Assembly (NCBI GenBank): GCA_944323995.1
Contig: CALUUN010000005.1
Span: 1 to 64,000, forward strand
Direction: 5' to 3'
Source of the DNA: Candidatus Gastranaerophilales bacterium
Lineage (GTDB): Bacteria > Cyanobacteriota > Vampirovibrionia > Gastranaerophilales > Gastranaerophilaceae
DNA: 64,000 nucleotides
Shown here piece by piece: positions 24,843-33,909 of the stretch. Each line of letters starts with the position of its first letter. The stretch's first letter is position 1. A program made the translations under genes and the position numbers. A model generated the notes under the pieces. The model was not told the DNA's origin and did no database searches. It saw only the letters and a program-made list of their open reading frames with translations.

Positions 24843-25823
24843 TTAATTTGTCAAAACGTTATTTTCTCCGAACAAAAATATCTTAAGCACACTTTCGGCT
24901 TCTTTTACCGGCCGGTAAAAATCTTTTACAAAGACACATTGCGTTTGAATACAGTTCAAATTTCTGCTGTGCAGGTATTGTTCAAGTATATCCGCGTTTT
25001 TTGCGTATTGTCTGTGTTTTAAAAATGCGGTGAATCTTGACTTGCGCCGTGAAATTTCAGACAGGGCAAAATTAATTATCCTATCGTAATCAAATTGATA
25101 TCCGTTACAGGTGGAAATATCTATGATGAAATTCATGTTATCAACTGTTGTAATTGAGAGATAGGCAATAATGTTGTTGTTATCTTCAAGCACGTATCTG
25201 TTTTTATAACAGCTAGTAAATCCCCCGAAAACGGGCTCAACATATTCTTGCGGTATTCGTTCCATTGAGGGTTTGTAGAGGTTATTTAATTCGCTGTTGT
25301 ACAATTTTGCAACCGCTTTTGCGTCGCTGTTTTGGCAGGGCCTGAAATTTGCGCATGATTTGTTTTCGGGAATAAAGTTGTCCAGCTTCCACAAATTCTC
25401 GTAAGAACATTGCCTGAATCCGCATCCGTCAATAAAAAGCGTGCATAATTCGTCGTGACACTCATCAACATATACCGTAAAAGAGTGTGCTCCTTTTGCT
25501 CCGTATTTTGCAATTATAAATTCAATTAATTGTTTGCCGACGTTATAAAAATCCTGTTTGAAAACAAGTCGTGTTATATTAATTTTGTAAGGATTACCCT
25601 CTGTCGGAGCAACTGTTACAAGCCCGAGAATTTCCTCACCTTCCAGCAGAATGTAAGATTCGGGTTTGAATTTGTATTGAAGCGGCAGAAGGTTATTCAA
25701 AATTCCGGCAGGTTCTTCCATAATCGCTTTTAAAAACCTGTCGTTTTCTTTAGAGCCCAAATAAGAAATCATCTTCTTTATTTTAGGATAATCAAAGCAG
25801 AATAATTTCCTGATCCTTGTCAT
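24843..25823 (-). CDS. GNAT-family acetyltransferase-like protein (two-domain)
   Basis: The 326 residues seem to hold two GNAT-like halves. In the first, YILLEGEEILGLVTVAPTE and RLVFKQDFYNVGKQLIEFIIAKYG match the beta4-beta5 and pantetheine-binding helix pattern. The second (RPCQNSDAKAVAKLYNSELNN... NNIIAYLSITT) is more degenerate. Substrate unknown. The promoter TTGCGT-N17-TAAAAT ends six bases before the ATG, with no Shine-Dalgarno site, so the mRNA is probably leaderless. It diverges from the two dehydrogenase genes. Confidence 0.7.
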   Translation of the reverse strand: MTRIRKLFCFDYPKIKKMISYLGSKENDRFLKAIMEEPAGILNNLLPLQYKFKPESYILLEGEEILGLVTVAPTEGNPYKINITRLVFKQDFYNVGKQLIEFIIAKYGAKGAHSFTVYVDECHDELCTLFIDGCGFRQCSYENLWKLDNFIPENKSCANFRPCQNSDAKAVAKLYNSELNNLYKPSMERIPQEYVEPVFGGFTSCYKNRYVLEDNNNIIAYLSITTVDNMNFIIDISTCNGYQFDYDRIINFALSEISRRKSRFTAFLKHRQYAKNADILEQYLHSRNLNCIQTQCVFVKDFYRPVKEAESVLKIFLFGENNVLTN

Positions 25824-25891
25824 ATGTATATTTTAATACATATTTTTTATTTACGCAAGTTTGTGCTAAAATATTTTATGCGAGGCGAGAT

Positions 25892-26875
25892 ATGAAAATA
25901 GCTGTAATTAATAAAGGAAAAATTGTTGTAAAAGAAACCGCAGATATAGCCCTCAACGGGCGCGAAGGCGCAGTTGTAAGAGTTCTCGGCTGCGGATTGT
26001 GCGGTTCGGATATTGTTAAATTTATTCATAAAATTTCAAAAGACGGAACTGTTCTCGGTCACGAAATTGTTGCGGAAGTTGTCGAGATAAATTCCAAAAC
26101 TAATTTCAAACCCGGTGATGTGATTATGACATCCCATCATATTCCCTGCGGTGAGTGCGTTTATTGCAAAAACGGAAATGTTTCCATGTGCGAGCATTTC
26201 AAGGCTACAAATATTGCCCCCGGCGGATTTAGTGAATATGTTTATCTGACCGAAGAGCATTTGAAAAATGTTGCACATCAAAAACCGGAAAATCTTACGG
26301 ATATCGAGGCTTCTTTTTATGAACCTCTCGGATGCTGCGTCAGAGCTATTAAGCGCGCCGGACTCAGAGGAAATTCTACGGCGCTTGTTGTGGGGCTGGG
26401 TTCTATAGGTATTATGATGGCGCAGGCTCTTAAGGCTTTCGGTATGGATGTTATGGGTTGTGATTTAATTCCGGCAAGAGTTAAAATTTTAAGAGATCTC
26501 GGAATTGCGGCGTTTAACGTAAAAGAAATGGATCCGAATTTTAAAGCGGACGGCGTGTTTATGACATCAGGTTCTGATAAGGCAATAAATACCGCACTGA
26601 AATATGTCAGAAACGGCGGCAAAATTCTTGTGTTTTCAAGTACGCCGAATAACTGGGGCTATGCAAATAATGAAATTTACTACAGAGAATTAACCGTTCT
26701 CGGAAGTTATTCGCCGGCGCCGGTTGATTTGCAGGATGCCAAAAACCTGCTTTCATCAAAACAGGTTAAAGTAGCAGGTTTGTCTGTCGTTTATTCGCTT
26801 GACGATATACAGAAGGCTTTTGATGATACAATAAACAACCGGATTATGAAGGCTTATATAAAAATTAAGGAATAG
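25892..26875 (+). CDS. Zinc-dependent medium-chain dehydrogenase (first of pair)
   Basis: The 327-residue MDR-superfamily enzyme has the catalytic-zinc motif GCGLCGSDIVKF with GHEIV. A structural-zinc loop has four Cys (PCGECVYCKNGNVSMC), and the Rossmann fold has GLGSIGIMMAQ. This predicts NAD(P)-linked oxidation of an alcohol or polyol. I chose the ATG at 25892. The frame extends upstream to 25817, but that part has no homologous features. It is two bases from a second MDR gene, so the pair is coupled and may act on successive or related substrates, such as sugar alcohols. Confidence 0.85.
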   Translation: MKIAVINKGKIVVKETADIALNGREGAVVRVLGCGLCGSDIVKFIHKISKDGTVLGHEIVAEVVEINSKTNFKPGDVIMTSHHIPCGECVYCKNGNVSMCEHFKATNIAPGGFSEYVYLTEEHLKNVAHQKPENLTDIEASFYEPLGCCVRAIKRAGLRGNSTALVVGLGSIGIMMAQALKAFGMDVMGCDLIPARVKILRDLGIAAFNVKEMDPNFKADGVFMTSGSDKAINTALKYVRNGGKILVFSSTPNNWGYANNEIYYRELTVLGSYSPAPVDLQDAKNLLSSKQVKVAGLSVVYSLDDIQKAFDDTINNRIMKAYIKIKE

Positions 26876-26877
26876 AT

Positions 26878-27909
26878 ATGAAAGCTATACAGTATTACGG
26901 GCCGCAAAATATAAAGCTGGAAGATGTGATGGTGAAACCTCCCGAAGAAGGTGAAGTTGTCGTAAAGGTTATGGCGGCGCTGACCTGCGGTACTGATGTT
27001 AAAACCTACAGACGCGGTCATCCTGTTTTAATCAAAAGTATTCCCTCGGGTTTCGGGCATGAATTTTCGGGAATTGTTGAAAAAGTCGGCCGCGGTGTTG
27101 AAAAATTTAAACCCGGCGACAGAGTTGTTGCGGCAAATTCGGCTCCTTGCGGTCACTGTTTTTATTGCAGACGCAAAGAGTATAATTTGTGCGAAAATCT
27201 TGACCTGTTAAACGGCGCCTATGCGGAATATATTACGGTTCCCGCAAGAATTGTTGAAAAAAACATGCTTATTTTACCGGAGGATTTAAGTTTTGAGCGC
27301 GCAGCATTCTGCGAACCGCTGGCTAATGTTGTCCATGGAGTTGAACGTACGGGAATAAAAGAAGGCGATACGGTCGGAATTATCGGTATAGGGCCTATAG
27401 GTCTTATGTTTGCCCGTCTTGCAAAACTCAAAGGCGCAAAAGTTATTGCGGCAGGACGCAACCCTTTGAAACTTAAAATGGCCGATGAATTTGCTCATGC
27501 TGATGAAATAGTCGATTTGAAAAAATATCCTAATCCGGAAAAAATTTTTAAAGCATTTACGGAAGAAGAAAAAGGCCTTGATATTGCGGTTGAATGTGTA
27601 GGGCTGCCGGAAATCTGGGAAAGAATTTTTTCATGCGTAAGACCGGGCGGTACTGTTCACTTTTTCGGCGGCTGCAAATCAGGTTCAACCGTGACTTTTG
27701 ATACTACAAGAATGCATTACGGCGATATAAAAATGATGAGTGTTTTCCACCATACTCCCGAATATTTCCGTATGGCGCTGGATTATATTGCATCCGGAGA
27801 GGTAGAAGTCGAAAAACTTATTACCGATACTTTGCCTCTGGATAAAGTTGAATATGCAATGCAGCAGCATATTGAGGGGAAAGCGATTAAATTCTTGATT
27901 AAACCGTAA
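26878..27909 (+). CDS. Zinc-dependent medium-chain dehydrogenase (second of pair)
   Basis: The 343-residue MDR enzyme has catalytic zinc ligands in LTCGTDVKTYRRGH and GFGHEFSG, and a structural zinc loop PCGHCFYCRRKEYNLC. The nucleotide-binding GIGPIGLMFARLAKLKG is followed by GRNPLKLKMA. It resembles sorbitol/threonine dehydrogenase relatives, but the substrate is unknown. It follows the first dehydrogenase with a two-base gap. The two proteins are clearly different members of the superfamily rather than a recent duplication. Confidence 0.87.
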   Translation: MKAIQYYGPQNIKLEDVMVKPPEEGEVVVKVMAALTCGTDVKTYRRGHPVLIKSIPSGFGHEFSGIVEKVGRGVEKFKPGDRVVAANSAPCGHCFYCRRKEYNLCENLDLLNGAYAEYITVPARIVEKNMLILPEDLSFERAAFCEPLANVVHGVERTGIKEGDTVGIIGIGPIGLMFARLAKLKGAKVIAAGRNPLKLKMADEFAHADEIVDLKKYPNPEKIFKAFTEEEKGLDIAVECVGLPEIWERIFSCVRPGGTVHFFGGCKSGSTVTFDTTRMHYGDIKMMSVFHHTPEYFRMALDYIASGEVEVEKLITDTLPLDKVEYAMQQHIEGKAIKFLIKP

Positions 27910-27920
27910 AATGTTTAATA

Positions 27921-27955
27921 AAAATTAAAAAGACCGGTATTTATGCCGGTCTTAA
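27921..27955. terminator. Hairpin terminator (stronger on the minus strand)
   Basis: AAGACCGG / CCGGTCTT with a 7-base loop lies between the convergent dehydrogenase and microprotein genes. The T-rich tail is clear on the minus strand (microprotein side) and weak on the plus strand. Confidence 0.8.
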
Positions 27956-27977
27956 AACTCTCTTCTTATTCAAGCTG

Positions 27978-28133
27978 TTAATTTACAGCTTTTAATTTGG
28001 CCTGAATACCTGCGTCCGCGTTTATCGCATTCGCATTCATTAACGCCATTGAACGGCGTTTTCTCGCTCCTCTTAATATAAATTCAACGCTGTCGCTTAT
28101 GTTGCACGAAGGTTGAGAAATCTTTTTTATCAT
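27978..28133 (-). CDS. Small hypothetical protein, 51 residues
   Basis: A short frame with AAGGAG eight bases before its ATG is closed by a hairpin terminator 26 bases after its TAA. The product starts MIKKISQPSCNISDSVEF, has a basic centre (RGARKRR) and an Ala/Asn-rich C-terminal half (ALMNANAINADAG). There is no signal peptide or membrane segment. The combination of ribosome binding site and terminator supports a real gene. I recognise no family. It could be a small regulator, antitoxin-like protein or peptide precursor. None of these is demonstrated. Confidence 0.6.
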   Translation of the reverse strand: MIKKISQPSCNISDSVEFILRGARKRRSMALMNANAINADAGIQAKLKAVN

Positions 28134-28227
28134 TAAAATACTCCTTAGATGACTAACTACATTTTTGTTATCGGAGTAATTTTTTTAAATCTTTAACAAA
28201 ATCAGTTTTATGTAAACAAATTTTTAC

Positions 28228-28267
28228 ATAAAAAAAGAGGACTGATTGTCAGTCCTCTTTTCTCTGT
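28228..28267 (-). terminator. Terminator of the rplU-rpmA operon
   Basis: The perfect stem AAAGAGGACTGA / TCAGTCCTCTTT has a 3-base loop and is followed on the minus strand by a T-run. It lies 12 bases past the rpmA stop. The 95 bases between it and the microprotein gene contain that gene's upstream region only. Confidence 0.93.
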
Positions 28268-28278
28268 TTTTTTTTAAC

Positions 28279-28533
28279 TTACACCGCGTAAACGCTGACC
28301 TGTTTTCTGTCGCGTCTGTGAGGTTCAAATTTAACCTGACCGTCAATTAACGCGAATAAAGTATCATCTGAACCGATACCTACGTTATTTCCGGGGTGGA
28401 TTTTAGTACCTCTCTGGCGTACAAGAATATTACCGGCTTTAACAGTTTCACCGCCGAATTTTTTAACGCCTAAACGCTTCGCTTCCGAGTCGCGTCCGTT
28501 ACGGGTGGATCCCATACCTTTCTTATGTGCCAT
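28279..28533 (-). CDS. rpmA: 50S ribosomal protein L27
   Basis: L27 lies near the peptidyl-transferase centre and aids tRNA placement. The 84-residue protein starts [29 protein letters not shown], has [18 protein letters not shown], and lacks the cleavable N-terminal extension found in Firmicutes, since Ala2-His-Lys follow the first Met directly. AAGGAG precedes the ATG. It follows rplU by 25 bases, the near-universal rplU-rpmA pairing. Confidence 0.97.
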   Translation of the reverse strand: MAHKKGMGSTRNGRDSEAKRLGVKKFGGETVKAGNILVRQRGTKIHPGNNVGIGSDDTLFALIDGQVKFEPHRRDRKQVSVYAV

Positions 28534-28558
28534 TTTTTATTCTCCTTATACTTGTAAA

Positions 28559-28915
28559 TTATTCAGCAGCTGTTTCTTCTGCTGCAGCGGCTTTTTTCTG
28601 AGCAGATGTTCTGATTTTGTTAATCATTACTCTGGTAAAGCCTTGTCTGTGACCTTGTTTTCTTCTGTAGCCTTTTTTGGGTCTTTGTTTGAATACAATG
28701 ATTTTTTTAGCTTTGTCATGAGCCATAACGGTACCTTCCGCACAAGCGCCTGTCACATAGGGCTGGCCTACTTTTGATTTTTTGCCGTTTACGATCATAA
28801 CAACTTTATCGAAAACAATTTTGCTGTCTTTTTCCGCATCAAGCAACTCAACGTCGATATAACGTCCTTCTTCGACCGGATATTGCTTTCCGCCTGTTTC
28901 TACGATTGCGTACAT
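28559..28915 (-). CDS. rplU: 50S ribosomal protein L21
   Basis: L21 binds 23S rRNA in the large subunit. The 118-residue protein starts [17 protein letters not shown] and has the RNA-binding [23 protein letters not shown] segment. The C-terminal tail is rich in Ala and Glu and extends beyond the core. It is the first gene of rplU-rpmA, with GAAAGGAAAAAG upstream of the ATG and a leader of about 115 bases. Confidence 0.96.
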   Translation of the reverse strand: MYAIVETGGKQYPVEEGRYIDVELLDAEKDSKIVFDKVVMIVNGKKSKVGQPYVTGACAEGTVMAHDKAKKIIVFKQRPKKGYRRKQGHRQGFTRVMINKIRTSAQKKAAAAEETAAE

Positions 28916-29031
28916 TTCTTTTTCCTTTCATTTTGGGTTTCGTAACCGCCGCTGCCGTAAACACAGACCGGAGGGGTTGCTATTCTCGGCTTGCGGGGTT
29001 TTACATAACGAGTTACCGCATAGTATTACGT
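28916..29031 (-). promoter_or_regulatory. 5' leader of rplU-rpmA, possibly autoregulatory
   Basis: About 115 transcribed but non-coding bases separate the promoter from the rplU ATG. The minus-strand RNA is GC-rich in its centre, with alternating CCCC, GCCG, CCGG and GGCGG blocks capable of stems. Ribosomal protein operons are often controlled by such leaders. Whether it matches a known L21 leader class needs a covariance search. Confidence 0.4.
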
Positions 29032-29037
29032 AAATTT

Positions 29038-29066
29038 ATTATCCGATACTGAAAAGCGGTTGTCAA
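29038..29066 (-). promoter_or_regulatory. Promoter of rplU-rpmA
   Basis: TTGACA (29061-29066) and GATAAT (29038-29043) on the minus strand are separated by 17 bases, one of the best consensus promoters in the window. Confidence 0.88.
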
Positions 29067-29126
29067 GTAGTTTTAATATTTGTTAACTTTGTGATTTTTG
29101 GCATTTGTTTGCAGTATTATAAGAAT

Positions 29127-30458
29127 ATGAGAGAAGATGAGATAGTCAAGGCTTCGGGGGCGGAAGTATTAAAATCACGCGCAAAAGATATTGATTATTG
29201 TATTTCCACCGACACAAGAACAATAAAAAAAGGGGATTTATATCTGCCGTTAAAGGGTGCAAATTTTGACGGCGAAAAGTTTATAGCTGATGCTTTGCAA
29301 AAAGGAGCGGCGGGATATTTTACGACGCAAAATATTATACTTGACACAGCGGATGTCATTTTCAAGGTTAATGATACATTGAAAACGTATCTTGAACTTG
29401 CAGGGTTTTACCGCAATAAAATTAATCCGACGGTAATAGGTATTACCGGAAGCTCCGGCAAGACAACCACAAAAGAAATGCTTTATTCTGTTCTCGCTCA
29501 AAAGTTTAAAACGGTAAAAACTTTTTTAAATCATAATAACGAGATAGGGTTTTGTCAGACTGTATTTGAAATGAAACCGGATACGGAAATTTTGATAGTT
29601 GAGATGGGTATGCGCGGATTAGGCGAAATAGAACTCATTTCGCGTTATGCAAAACCCGATTTTGCAATTATTACAAACGTCGGTTCGTCGCATATCGGAC
29701 GGCTTAAAACTCTTGAAAATATTGCAAAAGCAAAATGCGAAATCGCAAAATATCTAAACCCTGACGGCGCTTTTATCGCGCTTAATCAAGACAGAATTAA
29801 AAACACGGCAGAATATTCAGGAGAAAAGATTTATTACTCAATTAATGACGTTAAGGTTATAGAGAAAAAGCCTGCATATTCAAAATTTGTATACAAAAAT
29901 CAAGAATATGAATTGAGTGTTGAGGGTGAATACAATATTGAAAATGCGCTTTCAGTAATTGAAACGGCATACAAACTTAATATTGATTACAGAACGGTAA
30001 AAACCGGACTTTTTGCATACAAACCTATAGAAAAACGCTGGGAGCTTACGGATATAGCAGGGTTCAAAGTTATTAACGACAGCTACAACGCAAATCCGGA
30101 TTCAATGAAAGCATCAGTTAAGACTTTTGTCGAACTTTATAAAAATCCTGTTGTCGTGCTGGGTGATATGGCGGAACTCGGTGAGAATGCCGTGCAATTC
30201 CACAGAGAAGCCGGAAGATATTTTGCAAAGCTGAATTGTAAAGATGTTAAATTTCTGACTGTCGGCGGGCTTGCACGTGAAATCGGTGCAGAGCTTGAAA
30301 AAGCCGGATTCTTTGTTAAATCTTTTGACGACAATCAAGAGGTTTCCCGTTACATTCTTGCGAATTTAAATATCGGTAATACAATATTTTTGAAGGCATC
30401 AAGAGCAATGAAATTTGAAGAAATTTTAGAAATATTGAAACGAGGTAATAAGCTATGA
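29127..30458 (+). CDS. murF: UDP-MurNAc-tripeptide--D-Ala-D-Ala ligase MurF
   Basis: MurF adds D-Ala-D-Ala to UDP-MurNAc-tripeptide in the cytoplasm. The 443-residue protein has the Mur ligase layout: N-terminal substrate domain (STDTRTIKKGDLYLPLKG), ATP site ITGSSGKTTTKEM, central EMGMRGLGEI, and VINDSYNANPDSM then VLGDMAELG in the C-terminal domain. The start at 29127 is chosen because TATTAT lies six bases before it and homology begins there. A start at 29091 would extend into the divergent promoter area. It opens the murF-mraY-murD-ftsW-murG operon and overlaps mraY by four bases. Confidence 0.95.
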   Translation: MREDEIVKASGAEVLKSRAKDIDYCISTDTRTIKKGDLYLPLKGANFDGEKFIADALQKGAAGYFTTQNIILDTADVIFKVNDTLKTYLELAGFYRNKINPTVIGITGSSGKTTTKEMLYSVLAQKFKTVKTFLNHNNEIGFCQTVFEMKPDTEILIVEMGMRGLGEIELISRYAKPDFAIITNVGSSHIGRLKTLENIAKAKCEIAKYLNPDGAFIALNQDRIKNTAEYSGEKIYYSINDVKVIEKKPAYSKFVYKNQEYELSVEGEYNIENALSVIETAYKLNIDYRTVKTGLFAYKPIEKRWELTDIAGFKVINDSYNANPDSMKASVKTFVELYKNPVVVLGDMAELGENAVQFHREAGRYFAKLNCKDVKFLTVGGLAREIGAELEKAGFFVKSFDDNQEVSRYILANLNIGNTIFLKASRAMKFEEILEILKRGNKL

Positions 30459-31435
30459 TAATGATTACGGTGGCATTTCTTCTGGGAATGATTTTATGTC
30501 TGCTGTCGGGTGTTCCGTATATTGATTTTTTAAAGAAAAAAATGATAGGGCAGTACGTCAAAGATCTGGCGCCCGAAACTCATGCAAAAAAGCAGGGTAC
30601 GCCGACAACAGGCGGAGTTTTCATCATAATAGCGATAATTGCCGCATCAATAATTGTCCTTATGCTTGCGCAAAGGCTTACGACAGATGCGTTTATAATT
30701 TTGATAACACTTCTGTTCTACACTTTTGCGGGATTTCAGGATGATTATATAAAGCTCAAAGGCAAAGGCAATGACGGTCTTACCCCGCGCGGAAAACTTT
30801 TAAGACAAATCGCAATTGCTCTTTTACCGACACTGTATATAATGATGACAAATCCGTTCGGGGCGTATTTTTCGGTCGGCCACTGGGTAATTAATCTCGG
30901 GTGGCTTTATCCTTTGTTATCAATATTTATAATTACCGGTTCTTCAAACGCATACAATTTGACAGACGGACTTGACGGACTTGCGGCATCAACAGGCATA
31001 CCTGCATTTATTGCGTGTGCTTTAATAGCGTCAATGAGCGGATATATTGAAGTCGGAATAATTGCTGCGGCAGTTGCCGGCGCTTTAGTCGGATTTTTGA
31101 AATACAACAAGCCGAAGGCTGAAGTTTTTATGGGTGATACAGGCTCTCTTGCAATAGGCGGTTTGTTGGGAACTTTAGCGGTTATGGGTAAATTTGAATT
31201 TTTGTTGATTTTCCTTGCGGCGGTTTTTGTTATGGAAACTCTTTCGGTAATTATTCAGGTAGCAAGTTTTAAAACAACCGGCAAAAGAGTTTTCAAAATG
31301 GCACCTGTGCACCATCACTTTGAACTTTGCGGATGGAGCGAGAAGAAAATCGTCGTTGTGTTTGCGGTTGTTTCATTGATTTGTTCCGTAATTGCGTTTG
31401 GGTTGTTTGAGTTATTTATAAAAGGAATTATATAA
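30455..31435 (+). CDS. mraY: Phospho-N-acetylmuramoyl-pentapeptide transferase MraY
   Basis: MraY transfers phospho-MurNAc-pentapeptide to undecaprenyl phosphate, forming lipid I at the inner membrane. The 326-residue protein has about ten membrane helices and family motifs: HAKKQGTPTTGGVF, the Asp-rich FAGFQDDYIKL, NAYNLTDGLDGLAAS, FMGDTGSLAIGG and the C-terminal MAPVHHHFELCGWSE. It starts within the murF stop (ATGA) and ends one base before murD. Confidence 0.97.
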   Translation: MIMITVAFLLGMILCLLSGVPYIDFLKKKMIGQYVKDLAPETHAKKQGTPTTGGVFIIIAIIAASIIVLMLAQRLTTDAFIILITLLFYTFAGFQDDYIKLKGKGNDGLTPRGKLLRQIAIALLPTLYIMMTNPFGAYFSVGHWVINLGWLYPLLSIFIITGSSNAYNLTDGLDGLAASTGIPAFIACALIASMSGYIEVGIIAAAVAGALVGFLKYNKPKAEVFMGDTGSLAIGGLLGTLAVMGKFEFLLIFLAAVFVMETLSVIIQVASFKTTGKRVFKMAPVHHHFELCGWSEKKIVVVFAVVSLICSVIAFGLFELFIKGII

Positions 31436-31436
31436 G

Positions 31437-32747
31437 ATGAGTAAAGTTCTTGTACTGGGATTATCAAAAAGCGGAATAGCGGCGGCAAAGTTTTTGAAAA
31501 AACACGGTTATGATGTTTATCTGACCGAAAGCAAGTCAATAGAACCCGATGCTGAACTTGAGAAAATGGGAATACATATAGAAACAGGCGGGCATTCTTT
31601 GAAGTTTGTGGACGGTTCGGAGTTTGCTGTTACAAGTCCCGGAATTCCGCCTTACAGTATTATTATTGAGCTTTTAAGGTTAAAAAACATACCTGTAATT
31701 TCGGAGCTTGAACTTGCTTACAGAATGAGCGATACTCCTTTTGTCGCGATAACCGGTACCAACGGCAAAACGACAACTACTGCGCTTACGGCACATATTT
31801 TTGAGCGCAGATTTAGAGCAAAAGCATGCGGGAACATAGGCCAGCCGCCGTGTGACATGGCAGATGACAAACTTGATTATTATGTTTGTGAAATGAGTTC
31901 ATATCAAATTGCAATGAGTCCGACCCTGACACCTTTTATATCGGTTTGGACAAACTTTACACCCGATCATATTGACTGGCATCAGGGAATTGAAAATTAT
32001 TTCGCGGCAAAAGCAAAAATTTTTAAAGCACCTCAGGCGCCAAAATTTGCGGTTTTGAATGCGTGTGATGAAAGATTGAAAAACTTTGAGGCTGACGGAA
32101 CAGTTTTCTGGTTCGGCGAAAGAAAAACCGGCAACTGCTGCTACAGAAAAGACGGTGAATTTATCTATGAGAACAACGGGGTTGTTGAATTTGTAATGCC
32201 GGTGGCGGATTGTCCGCTTGTCGGCGAACATAATTATCAAAATACGGAATGCGCAATAATTTGCGCCAAGCTCGCCGGAATTGATAACGAAACCATAATT
32301 GAAGCCATAAAAGATTTTAAATCTCCTGCGCACAGATTGGAATTTGTTGCGGAAAAAGACGGAATTTCGTTTTATAACGATTCAAAAGCAACCAACCCCG
32401 AAGCTGCCATTGTTGCAATAAAATCATTTAATAATAAAAATGTAGTTCTGCTTGCGGGCGGACGGGATAAAAATACAAGCCTTAAAGAATTTTGTGATGA
32501 GGTAAAAGCTCACATAAAAACAGTTATTTTAATCGGCGAAGCTGCTGACAGATTTGAGAAAAACCTTAAAAACAGCGGGTTCGAAAATATTTTAAGAGAA
32601 AATTCAATGCAATCGGCAATCAACAGAGCGATTGATTTAAAACCTGATGTTGTATTGTTGTCGCCGGCATGTGCAAGTTTTGATATGTTCAAGAGTTACG
32701 AGGAAAGGGGGGACGTTTTTAAAGATTATGTCTTATCAAAGATCTGA
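31437..32747 (+). CDS. murD: UDP-MurNAc-L-alanine--D-glutamate ligase MurD
   Basis: MurD adds D-glutamate to UDP-MurNAc-L-Ala. The 436-residue protein has an N-terminal Rossmann-like domain (KVLVLGLSKSGIAAAKFL), the ATP-binding loop AITGTNGKTTTTAL, the Asn-Phe-Asp segment WTNFTPDHIDWH, and FYNDSKATNPEA then LLAGGRDKNTS in the C-terminal domain. Its 3' end overlaps ftsW by 20 bases, indicating tight coupling. Confidence 0.96.
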   Translation: MSKVLVLGLSKSGIAAAKFLKKHGYDVYLTESKSIEPDAELEKMGIHIETGGHSLKFVDGSEFAVTSPGIPPYSIIIELLRLKNIPVISELELAYRMSDTPFVAITGTNGKTTTTALTAHIFERRFRAKACGNIGQPPCDMADDKLDYYVCEMSSYQIAMSPTLTPFISVWTNFTPDHIDWHQGIENYFAAKAKIFKAPQAPKFAVLNACDERLKNFEADGTVFWFGERKTGNCCYRKDGEFIYENNGVVEFVMPVADCPLVGEHNYQNTECAIICAKLAGIDNETIIEAIKDFKSPAHRLEFVAEKDGISFYNDSKATNPEAAIVAIKSFNNKNVVLLAGGRDKNTSLKEFCDEVKAHIKTVILIGEAADRFEKNLKNSGFENILRENSMQSAINRAIDLKPDVVLLSPACASFDMFKSYEERGDVFKDYVLSKI

Positions 32748-33909
32748 AAACAGAGCTCCGAAACGTAAACACCCTTTTCAAAGCATTATCGTGTCATCAC
32801 CCGATAAAACTCTGCTTGTTGCGGTTGCTTTTCTTGTAATAATCGGGTTTATGGCAATATTTTCGGCTACCGCGCCCAAATGTCTGGATGAAGGCGGCAA
32901 TCCGGCGCAATTTTTGATAAAACAAATTCTCGCTTTTATTGTCGGATTTATCGGGCTTAAATTCTTTTCAAATTATGATTATAAAAAACTTCCGCAATGG
33001 AATACAATATTTATGATTGTAATTGTGGTAGCGCTTATTCTGGTTGACTTTACGCCGCTTGGGGTTACCGTCAACGGTGCAAAGCGCTGGATTAATATTG
33101 CAGGATTTCAATTGCAGCCGTCTGAGTTTGCAAAGCCTGCAGTTGTAATGCTTCTGGCATCGGCTTTTAAAAATGATGCAAACCTTTTTGATCAGGGAAA
33201 ATGGATGTTTGCTTTTTTCCCGATTCTTGCAATGATAGGATTTATATTTGCCCAGCCGAACTTGAGTATGGTAATTTTGCTTCTGGCAACATCAGTTGTA
33301 ATGTTTTTGTGCGCGGGCGGTTCGCTCAAACTTTTTATAAGTGCCGTAACTGCAGGAATTACGGCTGTTGTAATTGCGGCAACAACTATTATAAAACCCT
33401 ATCAATTGCAGCGTTTGCGGATATGGCGGCATCCCGAAACCGATCCGCAGGGTGCGGGATATAACATAATTCAATCGTTAATAGCCTTTGCTTCAGGCGG
33501 TTTCAGCGGTGTCGGATACGGCGGTTCAATTCAAAAACTTTATTATCTGCCGGAATGTCATACTGATTTTATTTTTGCAATCATTGCCGAAGAAATGGGC
33601 TTTATCGGTTGTATTCTTGTAATCGGGTTATTCTTCACATTTGTTCAGCGCGGTTTTTTAATTGCCGGAAGATGCCCTGATATGTACGGGAAACTTCTGG
33701 CGGTCGGTTTAACTTTCTCTATCGGATTTCAGGCATTTTTGAATATGAGTGTTGCAAGTTCGTTTTTGCCCACAACAGGTGTACCGCTTCCTTTCATAAG
33801 TTACGGCGGTTCATCGCTTATTGTTTCTTTGTGGATGGTAGGTATTCTTTTGAATATTTCTAAAAAAAGAATTAAAAAAATAAGGAATGCGGAAGATGAA
33901 GTCGGATAA
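32728..33909 (+). CDS. ftsW: Peptidoglycan glycosyltransferase FtsW (SEDS family)
   Basis: FtsW polymerises lipid II at the division site. The 393-residue protein has a basic cytoplasmic N-terminus and about ten membrane helices. SEDS motifs are seen: VNGAKRWINIAGFQLQPSEFAKPA, WRHPETDPQGAGYNIIQSL, FIFAIIAEEMGF and VPLPFISYGGSSL. I chose the ATG at 32728 inside the murD end. A longer frame from 32647 lies wholly in murD. RodA cannot be excluded, but placement in the mur cluster favours FtsW. Confidence 0.93.
   Translation: MSYQRSENRAPKRKHPFQSIIVSSPDKTLLVAVAFLVIIGFMAIFSATAPKCLDEGGNPAQFLIKQILAFIVGFIGLKFFSNYDYKKLPQWNTIFMIVIVVALILVDFTPLGVTVNGAKRWINIAGFQLQPSEFAKPAVVMLLASAFKNDANLFDQGKWMFAFFPILAMIGFIFAQPNLSMVILLLATSVVMFLCAGGSLKLFISAVTAGITAVVIAATTIIKPYQLQRLRIWRHPETDPQGAGYNIIQSLIAFASGGFSGVGYGGSIQKLYYLPECHTDFIFAIIAEEMGFIGCILVIGLFFTFVQRGFLIAGRCPDMYGKLLAVGLTFSIGFQAFLNMSVASSFLPTTGVPLPFISYGGSSLIVSLWMVGILLNISKKRIKKIRNAEDEVG

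Noticed and set aside
32647-32727. Extended FtsW N-terminus
   Set aside because: The sequence is Cys/Arg-rich and lies wholly inside murD in another frame. The ATG at 32728 gives a normal FtsW.
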